Shown: positions 26,070 to 34,355 of the stretch, piece after piece | Layout: the number at the start of each line of letters is the position of its first letter | Numbering within the stretch: position 1 is the first letter of the stretch | Assembly: GCA_022563275.1 (NCBI GenBank) | Contig: JADFNR010000012.1 | Span: forward strand, 1-40,468 | Reading direction: 5' to 3' | Length of the DNA: 40,468 nt | From: Chloroflexota bacterium | Lineage (GTDB): Bacteria > Chloroflexota > Dehalococcoidia > UBA3495 | Notes under the pieces: model-generated | What the model saw: only the letters and a program-made list of their open reading frames with translations | Databases searched by the model: none | What the model was told of the DNA's origin: nothing | Program-made: the position numbers and the translations under genes

Positions 26070-26843
26070 GTGTTTCCCATAGACCTATCCGGTAAAAAAG
26101 GGATCGTATTCGGAGTCGCCAACGACCGGAGCATCGCCTGGGGCATCACCAAGGCCCTCTCCCAGGCCGGGGCGCGCATCGCCCTGACCTACCAGGGAGA
26201 CCGTCTTAAAGGGCGGGTCGAGGCCTTGGCGGCCACATTGGACGACGCTCTCACACTCCCCTGCGACGCCACGGACGACGATGAGATCACCCAGGTGTTC
26301 CAGTCATTGAAAGAGGAGTTCGGCGAGATCTCGTTCCTGGTCCACAGCATCGCCTTCGCCAACCGGGAGGACCTTGACGGCCGGTTCGTGGACACCGGAC
26401 GCGAGGGGTTCCGCATCGCCCTTGAGGTCAGCGCCTATTCCCTTTTGCCATTGGTGCGCCACGCCGCGCCCCTCATGACCGATGGCGGAAGCGTGGTGGC
26501 CATGACTTTTGACGCCTCCCAGCGGGTCTACCCCGGATACAACGTGATGGGCACGGCCAAGGCGGCCTTGGAGCATGGGGTGCGGCAGTTGGCCTACGAG
26601 TTTGGAGAGCAAAACATCAGGATCAACGCCATCTCGGCGGGACCGTTGGAAACCCTGGCGGCCCGGGGGATCAGCGGCTTCAGAGACCTGCGCCACGCCG
26701 CCGCCGATAAAGCCCCGTTGAAGCGGAATATCACGGTGGATGAGGTCGCCCAGACGGCCCTGTTCCTCTGCAGCGGGCTTTCCAGCGGAATCACGGGCGC
26801 AATCATCCCCGTGGACGCGGGCTATCACATCATGGCTGTTTAG
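26070..26843 (+). CDS. fabI: Enoyl-[acyl-carrier-protein] reductase (NADH), InhA-like FabI
   Basis: Reduces trans-2-enoyl-ACP in the last step of each fatty acid elongation cycle. GIVFGVANDRSIAWGI at 11-26 is the FabI-type dinucleotide site, HSIAFAN at 92-98 the next family motif, and the active site Y157-x6-K164 lies in YNVMGTAK. Where E. coli FabI has the first active-site Tyr (LSYLG), this protein has Phe147 (MTFDAS), as in mycobacterial InhA (MDFD). The 257 residues are normal. GTG 26070 has GAGG about seven bases upstream. It follows the LLM gene by 83 bases and is closed by a hairpin terminator, so it may end the cof transcript. Confidence 0.94.
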   Translation: MFPIDLSGKKGIVFGVANDRSIAWGITKALSQAGARIALTYQGDRLKGRVEALAATLDDALTLPCDATDDDEITQVFQSLKEEFGEISFLVHSIAFANREDLDGRFVDTGREGFRIALEVSAYSLLPLVRHAAPLMTDGGSVVAMTFDASQRVYPGYNVMGTAKAALEHGVRQLAYEFGEQNIRINAISAGPLETLAARGISGFRDLRHAAADKAPLKRNITVDEVAQTALFLCSGLSSGITGAIIPVDAGYHIMAV

Positions 26844-26851
26844 AATGGATG

Positions 26852-26880
26852 GGGATCAAGCTCGCGGCGATCCCTTTTCT
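26852..26880 (+). terminator. Intrinsic terminator after fabI
   Basis: GGGATC (26852-26857) pairs with GATCCC (26869-26874), followed by TTTTCT. It lies nine bases after the fabI stop. The stem is short, so strength is uncertain. Confidence 0.55.
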
Positions 26881-26902
26881 GGGGACTGGTAGCCCCAAAG
26901 AG

Positions 26903-26928
26903 GAAGTTAACCTGGGAAGTTAACCTGG
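26903..26928. repeat. Tandem 13-base duplication over the stop of the TPR gene
   Basis: GAAGTTAACCTGG occurs twice in direct succession. The stop codon of the minus-strand TPR gene (26920-26922) lies in this repeat, so copy-number change would alter its last residues. Confidence 0.7.
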
Positions 26929-27738
26929 GGAAGAGCTTGGGTCCAGACCCTGGAGGTGACGGCGGTCTTCCTCCGCCCGTTCCGACCGGCCGAGTTGGGT
27001 GTAAGCATCGGCGCGCCGTTGCCATGCGTCGGCGTAATCGGGGTCAAGGGCGATGGCCTTGGTGAACTGGTCGATGGCCTCTTGGTACTTACCTTCGTCG
27101 AACCGCTCGATCCCCCGTGAAGTCATCACTGTGGCCGTTGGAGCAACACCGGGATCGAAGGTTCCCCATGGAACGTACTCTTTATCCGGCTCTTCCGAGG
27201 CATCACCAGGTGTCGCCTCCGCGGTTTGTTCCGGCTCATCTGATGATTCTTGAGGAGTCTCGGCAGTAGTCGCGGCTGTGGCATCAGAAGCCTCAGCCTC
27301 TGAGACCGGGGGTTCCGTGGCTGGAGTTTCAACGGCGGCAGCATCAGCGGTTTCAGGCGGTTTGGCCACGGCGGTGGAAGGTACTGTGGTCTGGACCTGG
27401 GTCCGCGCCGGGAACGGCTGTCCCTCATCCGATTCTTCCGGTGAGTAGGCCTCACTCAGGTCCCAGCCGCAGCCGGTGCAGAAATGCTGACCTTCGGAGT
27501 ATGACTTGGCACAACGCGCACAGGTCAACCGGTCCGCCTGCACAGCGGGAGAGGTGGCCGGAAGTTTCACAAACAACAACACGGCCACTGGGACAGCGCC
27601 AAACAGGTGGGGAGGGATCAGGCCCAATAACAGAGCCGCTCCGCCCCAACCCCAGGCGTTTCGCCCTTTGGCCTTGGCCAGGCGTGCGGTCCAGACGGCC
27701 ATTACAAATACTATAAAGTATTGAAAAATTTCACCCAC
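26920..27738 (-). CDS. Membrane-anchored zinc-ribbon and TPR-domain protein
   Basis: A mosaic protein of about 272 residues with no named family that I recognise. In order: two hydrophobic segments separated by a basic turn (IFQYFIVFVMAVW, then WGWGGAALLLGLIPP through AVPVAVLLFVKL); a zinc ribbon CxxC-x10-CxxC (CARCAKSYSEGQHFCTGCG); a long Ala/Glu/Pro/Thr-rich, acidic linker of low complexity; and about two TPR-like helices (RGIERFDEGKYQEAIDQFTKAIALDPDYADAWQRRADAYTQLG). This suggests a membrane scaffold that presents a protein-binding domain. GTG 27738 is chosen because GAGGA lies seven bases upstream; the frame is open to 27777. Part of the linker may be poorly conserved. Confidence 0.72.
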   Translation of the reverse strand: MGEIFQYFIVFVMAVWTARLAKAKGRNAWGWGGAALLLGLIPPHLFGAVPVAVLLFVKLPATSPAVQADRLTCARCAKSYSEGQHFCTGCGWDLSEAYSPEESDEGQPFPARTQVQTTVPSTAVAKPPETADAAAVETPATEPPVSEAEASDATAATTAETPQESSDEPEQTAEATPGDASEEPDKEYVPWGTFDPGVAPTATVMTSRGIERFDEGKYQEAIDQFTKAIALDPDYADAWQRRADAYTQLGRSERAEEDRRHLQGLDPSSSPG

Positions 27739-28020
27739 GGCTTTGTCCTCTATACTGTTCACGACGATTGAGGCCACGTGAACAGAAACTCCCCCGTGCT
27801 TTAAGGAATGGCGAGTATTCTAATATTGAATATACACCCGTATCGGACACACGGCAACGCCGGGAACTGGGCTGGTTGGCGGAAAGAACGGCGATTTGGC
27901 GGTCTAGCTACTGGGGTTCCGACTGTATGACACCGCGGCCAAGGCACTGTGCGCCAAGGTGGAATCGTTCTGCGTGATAAAACTAAATTTGCTTCTTTAA
28001 CGAGTTGACAGCCGCGAAAA
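27739..28020. other. Divergent intergenic region between the TPR gene and fbp
   Basis: AT-rich patches and two promoters pointing outward. I see no ORF with convincing protein character and no repeat related to those elsewhere in the window. Confidence 0.55.
27829..27857 (-). promoter_or_regulatory. Candidate promoter of the TPR gene
   Basis: On the minus strand, TTGCCG (27857-27852), a 17-base spacer and TATATT (27834-27829). The leader would be about 85 bases. Confidence 0.5.
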
Positions 28021-28050
28021 TTGACAGGGCAAAATTCGGACTGCTAGAAT
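28021..28050 (+). promoter_or_regulatory. Promoter of the fbp-fba operon
   Basis: A perfect TTGACA (28021-28026), an 18-base spacer and TAGAAT (28045-28050). Another TTGACA lies 16 bases upstream at 28005-28010 and may mark a second, overlapping promoter with a CAAAAT-like -10. The predicted start is near 28057. Confidence 0.7.
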
Positions 28051-28056
28051 TGGGCG

Positions 28057-28251
28057 CGGCCCGGACTGGGGGAGCAAACCGCGCCTCTTGGGCGCCAGAC
28101 GGATAGGGCTGCAGGGCAGTTGGTTTCCACCACGATTGAGCGAATATTTTACGATTGATGTCGGTAAATTTTGCTTGGTAAAGCTAGTAGTGATCGACCG
28201 GATGTGGCCTGATGCAGGCATGAGGTGGCAATTCAGCGCGGGAGGTGAAGC
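28057..28251 (+). other. Long 5' leader of fbp, possibly structured
   Basis: About 195 bases separate the predicted transcript start from the fbp GTG. The first part can fold: GCGCGG (28054-28059) pairs with CCGCGC (28079-28084), and GGGCGCC follows at 28090. I do not recognise it as a known riboswitch class and find no ORF in it. Confidence 0.35.
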
Positions 28252-29229
28252 GTGCCGGTAACAGGGGAAAGGACGACTCTTCAAGAATACGTAACCTCAG
28301 AGTGGCGCGACAAGGGTCTGTACGAGGGCCTTGGGGCAGTCATCATGGCCATCGCGGACGGTTCTTGCCGTGTCCAACGGCAGGTCCAGCAGGCCGCTCT
28401 GGCCGATGTGCTGGGCGTCACGGGGGAGACCAACGTCCAGGGAGAGATCGTTCAACGTCTGGACGCAGCCAGTTCGGATATCTTCGTGGAGACGCTTTCC
28501 CAGTCGGGCCATGTGGCCGCCATCGGCTGCGAAGAGATAGAAAAGCCGGTCATCGTCGAAGGCGAAGTCGCCGACGGCTTTATCGTGTTGATGGACCCAT
28601 TGGACGGCTCATCCAACATCGACGTCGCGGTGAGCATCGGCTCGATATTCGGGATCTGGAAGAAGCGGCCTGGGGAGATGGTGAACGACGACTCCCTGCT
28701 GCGGCCAGGTAAAGAGCAGGTGGCCGCGGCTTACGTGGTATACGGGTCGAGCACCGTGTTGGTATTGGCCACGAAGAATAATGTCTGTGGATTCACCTTG
28801 GATTGCGGCTCCGGTAACTTTGCCGTGACCCATCCCAACATAAAGATTCCCGCGGAATGCCCTTATTACAGCACCAACGAGGGCAACCACAAGGTCCTGG
28901 ACGGGCCTACGAAAAAGGCCATCACTCTCCTCAGGGACAAATATTCCCAACGGTACGTGGGTTCTCTGGTGGCCGATTTCCACCGGAACCTCCTGAAGGG
29001 CGGTATCTTCGCCTATCCCGCCGACCAGAACCGGAAGGATGGCCGCCTCAGGCTGATGTATGAGGCCAACCCATTGGGATTCGTGGCCGAGCAGGCCGGC
29101 GGGGCCGCTTCAACCGGGTATAAGCGGATATTGGACATAGTTCCGGAGCAGTTGCACCAGCGGACTCCCCTGATCCTGGGCAACAAAGACGTTGTCGAGG
29201 AGACGGTGTCGGTGATCAGCGGCGGCTAA
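28252..29229 (+). CDS. fbp: Fructose-1,6-bisphosphatase class I
   Basis: Hydrolyses fructose-1,6-bisphosphate to fructose-6-phosphate, the irreversible step of gluconeogenesis (and of the Calvin cycle where present). The metal-binding motif MDPLDGSSNIDVAVSIGSIFGI lies near residues 114-135, preceded by a conserved GCEE segment near 92. GGIFAYPAD and RLRLMYEANPLGFVAEQAGG are the sugar-phosphate and C-terminal signatures. The 325 residues are normal for class I. GTG 28252 has GGGAGG about five bases upstream. It lies 55 bases before fba, so enzyme and substrate supplier are co-expressed. Confidence 0.97.
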   Translation: MPVTGERTTLQEYVTSEWRDKGLYEGLGAVIMAIADGSCRVQRQVQQAALADVLGVTGETNVQGEIVQRLDAASSDIFVETLSQSGHVAAIGCEEIEKPVIVEGEVADGFIVLMDPLDGSSNIDVAVSIGSIFGIWKKRPGEMVNDDSLLRPGKEQVAAAYVVYGSSTVLVLATKNNVCGFTLDCGSGNFAVTHPNIKIPAECPYYSTNEGNHKVLDGPTKKAITLLRDKYSQRYVGSLVADFHRNLLKGGIFAYPADQNRKDGRLRLMYEANPLGFVAEQAGGAASTGYKRILDIVPEQLHQRTPLILGNKDVVEETVSVISGG

Positions 29230-29284
29230 GGGCCTTGCCTGACGCCGGGCATTACCAGGATAATTCGGGAATGAGAGGTGATCC

Positions 29285-30289
29285 ATGGATAAGCAGAAAC
29301 TAGTCCAAACCGCTCAGGCACTGGTTGCGGAGGGGAAGGGTATCCTGGCAGCCGACGAAAGCAGCGGCACCATCAAGAGACGTTTCGATGGCATAAACAC
29401 GGAGTCCACTGAGGATAGCCGTCGGAACTACCGCGAGATGCTGTTTCGCACCGCCGGCGTGTCGGAGTTCATAAGCGGTGTGATCCTGTTCGACGAGACG
29501 ATCCGCCAGGACGGCGCCGATGGCACCCCCATGGTCAAAGTGTTGTCCGACCAGGGAATCATCCCAGGCATCAAGGTCGACAAGGGCACAGTGCCCCTTC
29601 CCGAGGCCTCCGATGAGTTGGTGACCGAGGGCCTGGACGGCCTGCGGGACCGCCTCAAGGAATACGTTGAGTTGGGCGCAGGCTTCACCAAGTGGCGGGC
29701 AGTGATCAGCATCAGCGGAAACACCCCAACCTCCTATGGCTTGGCCGCCAATGCCCACGCCCTGGCCCGCTTCGCGGCGTTGAGCCAAGAGGCAGGGTTG
29801 GTGCCCATCGTGGAGCCCGAAATACTTCGCGATGGCGACCACGATATCGACCGGTGTTTCGAGGTCACCGAAGAGACATTGCGGGAAGTCTTCGACCAGT
29901 TGGCCCAGCAGAAAGTGCTTCTCGAAGGCATGCTTCTCAAGCCCAGCATGGTGATCTCAGGCGGTTCCGCGGAAAAGCGCGCCGAGCCCAGGGAGGTCGC
30001 CCAGAGGACCATCGAATGCTTCAAACGGGTATTGCCGGCTTCGGTCCCCGGAATCGTATTTCTTTCCGGTGGCGAGCCCGATGATTCGGTGACAGCCAAC
30101 CTCAACGCGCTCAACCAGCAGGCTGCCAAGGCTAAAGCGCCCTGGGAATTCAGCTTCTCCTTTGGCCGGAGCCTGCAAGGAGCGCCGTTGGCTGCCTGGG
30201 CAGGCAAGGCGGAGAACATCGAGGCCGCCTCGGTCGCCTTCTACACCAGGGCCCGGCTCACTGGAGCAGCCCGCAAAGGCGCTGCCTAG
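29285..30289 (+). CDS. fba: Fructose-bisphosphate aldolase, class I (Schiff-base type)
   Basis: Condenses DHAP and glyceraldehyde-3-phosphate, or cleaves fructose-1,6-bisphosphate, without metal. GILAADESSGTIKRRF near 19-34, FTKWRAV near 134-140, VPIVEPEIL near 173-181 and the Schiff-base Lys219 in GMLLKPSMV all match the animal/plant/cyanobacterial class I aldolase family. It is not the archaeal-type DhnA or the zinc class II enzyme. The 334 residues are slightly shorter than animal aldolase, and the C-terminus lacks the terminal Tyr of that group. The ATG has AGAGG six bases upstream. A 14-base palindrome GCTGCCTAGGCAGC overlaps the stop codon. Confidence 0.96.
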   Translation: MDKQKLVQTAQALVAEGKGILAADESSGTIKRRFDGINTESTEDSRRNYREMLFRTAGVSEFISGVILFDETIRQDGADGTPMVKVLSDQGIIPGIKVDKGTVPLPEASDELVTEGLDGLRDRLKEYVELGAGFTKWRAVISISGNTPTSYGLAANAHALARFAALSQEAGLVPIVEPEILRDGDHDIDRCFEVTEETLREVFDQLAQQKVLLEGMLLKPSMVISGGSAEKRAEPREVAQRTIECFKRVLPASVPGIVFLSGGEPDDSVTANLNALNQQAAKAKAPWEFSFSFGRSLQGAPLAAWAGKAENIEAASVAFYTRARLTGAARKGAA

Positions 30290-30300
30290 GCAGCAGGGGC

Positions 30301-30331
30301 TCCGTCACTCCGGCGAAGGCCGGAATCCAGG
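30301..30331. repeat. Short dispersed repeat after fba
   Basis: CGTCACTCCGGCGAAGGCCGGAATCCAGG has the tight dyad TCCGGC (30309-30314), GAAG loop, GCCGGA (30319-30324). Sequences of this type are scattered through many bacterial genomes. Confidence 0.55.
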
Positions 30332-30358
30332 GATTATCACGCCAGAAAAGTCATTCAC

Positions 30359-30501
30359 CGTAGGCGCGGGTTTTAAACCCGCCCGGTTGTGGGTAGACCA
30401 AATATCGGATCCCTGGACCACGTTACGAAGGGCGGCCGGTAGAGATTCTCCGGTCAGGATGATTTCTCCTGAGCAAGGCGGGTTAAAAACCCGCGCCTAC
30501 G
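30359..30501. repeat. 143-bp element with 25-bp near-perfect terminal inverted repeats
   Basis: The left arm (30359-30383) and the reverse complement of the right arm (30477-30501) match at 24 of 25 bases. Each arm is itself palindromic around GCGGGTTTTAAACCCGC. The inside has no ORF. The structure is that of a MITE-like or bracketed repeat unit in the convergent gap between fba and aspS. Confidence 0.7.
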
Positions 30502-30531
30502 CGCCGACCGTCATCAAGAATGTTGCTCCGG

Positions 30532-32331
<1,800 letters not shown>

Positions 32332-32416
32332 GCGATTCCTCCGTTATTGATCGGTGTGATGATACGCCGGTCATGGGCGAAAAGGCCCACGGCCCGGTAT
32401 CTGATCAACCTGGTCT

Positions 32417-34204
32417 CTAATTGCCAGGAAAGACCTGGAATATATCTTGAAATGGGCTTTCTTGTTGTTTAGTCAGGCCGGCCACCGCAGCCGCCAGTTC
32501 CGGGGGTGAATCCACCGGCGGCAGACACACGGTATCCAGGCACACATGGGCGCGGGCGACATCGTCGCCATCAGCCGCCAACACGGTCTTGATGTCCAGA
32601 TTAGGCTGGGGGAGACGGGCGGCGGCGGCCAATAGTTCCTGGCAGCCGGCATCTTCGGGATGCCCTTCGATAGTCACTTCCACCGTGGCGTTCTGCAACA
32701 GGTGCACGGCAAGGCCGTAATCGGCGGCGAACTCGCCTTGCTCTCTGAAGGTCTCGACGAAGGCATTCAGAGTGCCCTCCGCTATCTGCCGGTAGTCCTC
32801 GTTCCGGGTGGCCTGGTGCAGGCGGATCAACGCCTGAGCCGCGATGGTGTTGTCGATCAGAGTCTTTTCTCTGACCTGCAGATGCCCTATGGCGTCCGGG
32901 TCCTCTTCAATGTCGAAGAAGCCGCCGCCGTCTTGATCGAAGAATCGGTCCACCATTATCTGGGCTACGGCAACGGCCCGATCGAGGTACGACCCGGTGG
33001 CGGTGTTGCCGTGGGCCTGCATCAGGGCGGTCAACAGCCAGGCCCAATCGATGAAGAAAGCTGGCGCACCGGACGGCCCCGCCTCCGAATATACGTGGCT
33101 AAAGGGGCCGGTTTGGGCCATCCCATCCAATCTTTCCAGCACCTGGAGGGCGGTCGTCTGTAACGAAGGGTCGCCGAGCTTCCAGGCTGCGTCCAAGAGC
33201 ACCGTCACCGCCAGGGCGTTCCCATTGGCGTAACACGACGGGTCACGCGCGGGCCGGGCATCTTCCGTTCGTTGGTCGGGGCTAATGGAAAAATAGTCCG
33301 AGTGCGCGCCCTGACTGCCCCGGAATCCGGGTATGGCCGGGTCGTACAGTTGCTCCAACAGATATTCTAGGGTCTGCTTCGCCGCTTCGCGGTACCGCGG
33401 ACGTTCCAACAGGATGCCGGCGTCTAGAAACTCACGGGCCAGACTCAGATTGTCCTCCAGGATCTTTTCGTGCTGCGGTTGCGTCCAATCAGCCTGAGCG
33501 CAGTTCCTGAAGAACCCGCCGTCGGCACCGTCCGACACCTGCCCAGCCAACATGCCGTCCAGGGTCTTTGTGAGCATGGCGGCGTAGAATTTTTCGCCAG
33601 TGGTGCGGTACAGGTGGTTCACGAAACGCACTATTGAGGCATTGGGAAATTTTGGCTCGTTGCCAAACCCGCCGTTGGCGGCGTCATACGAGCCGGCGAC
33701 GATGCGGGAAACCCGGTCCACCACCGATTCTTCCAGGTCGGGGCCGGCAACGGCCCGGCGAGCCTGCTCCTTGCGCCGGGTCAGCAGGTCTCTGGCCTGG
33801 GTATAAAGGGTGGTGCGGTCGTTCGTGTAGGCCTCGATCAATTCCGAGATCATGGCGATGAATTGGTCGGGGGGCAGGTAGGTGGCTCCGCCGATAAGGC
33901 CGCCGTGCCCGGTCAAGAAGGCTGTGGTGGGCCAACCGCCCACGTTGTATCTAGAGTTGATGTCCGGCCGGTGGTCGTTGTCCACCCGCACGGTTACGAA
34001 GTGCTGGTTGAGAAGGTCTTGGACCTCAGGATCGGAATAGCTTGTCTCGTCCATCACGTGGCACCAGTAACACCACACCGCGGAGATGGACAGCAAGATT
34101 GGTTTGTCTTCTTCCTGGGCTTTGGCGAATGCAGCCGGACCCCAGGGCTGCCAGTTGATCAGTTGGGCCTGGTTTGGATTGGGCGAAAAACGGAACTCGG
34201 ACAA
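32417..34204 (-). CDS. Thioredoxin-domain protein of the YyaL / DUF255 (SPATA20-like) family
   Basis: About 595 residues. The N-terminal thioredoxin-like domain has the family sequence INWQPWGPAAFAKAQEEDKPILLSI, followed by a CxxC in WCYWCHVMDETSY; the usual family motif is CHWCHVM. The C-terminal part is an (alpha/alpha)6-barrel-like region related to N-acylglucosamine epimerase/glycosidase folds (IYDAANGGFGNEPKFPN is the hallmark, here YDAANGGFG). The function of the family is unknown. I choose TTG 34204, with AAGGCGG five bases upstream; the frame opens at TTG 34321, but that extension does not resemble the family. The gene lies between lhr and aspS on one strand. Confidence 0.9.
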   Translation of the reverse strand: MSEFRFSPNPNQAQLINWQPWGPAAFAKAQEEDKPILLSISAVWCYWCHVMDETSYSDPEVQDLLNQHFVTVRVDNDHRPDINSRYNVGGWPTTAFLTGHGGLIGGATYLPPDQFIAMISELIEAYTNDRTTLYTQARDLLTRRKEQARRAVAGPDLEESVVDRVSRIVAGSYDAANGGFGNEPKFPNASIVRFVNHLYRTTGEKFYAAMLTKTLDGMLAGQVSDGADGGFFRNCAQADWTQPQHEKILEDNLSLAREFLDAGILLERPRYREAAKQTLEYLLEQLYDPAIPGFRGSQGAHSDYFSISPDQRTEDARPARDPSCYANGNALAVTVLLDAAWKLGDPSLQTTALQVLERLDGMAQTGPFSHVYSEAGPSGAPAFFIDWAWLLTALMQAHGNTATGSYLDRAVAVAQIMVDRFFDQDGGGFFDIEEDPDAIGHLQVREKTLIDNTIAAQALIRLHQATRNEDYRQIAEGTLNAFVETFREQGEFAADYGLAVHLLQNATVEVTIEGHPEDAGCQELLAAAARLPQPNLDIKTVLAADGDDVARAHVCLDTVCLPPVDSPPELAAAVAGLTKQQESPFQDIFQVFPGN

Positions 34205-34355
34205 TGGGGCCGCCTTTGTGGTTTTGCCCCTCGCGCCGCCCCGAAACAAGCTGTCATTCTCGAGGGATGGGAGGCATGGAAAGTGCTTAGCAACGTTAGC
34301 ATAGCCCCCCCGGATTATCAATTAGAGGGGCGGATAAGGCACGCCTGAACCGGCG

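Noticed and set aside
30301..30501. CRISPR-like repeats after fba
   Set aside because: The repeats are inverted, of different families and not regularly spaced; no cas genes are nearby.
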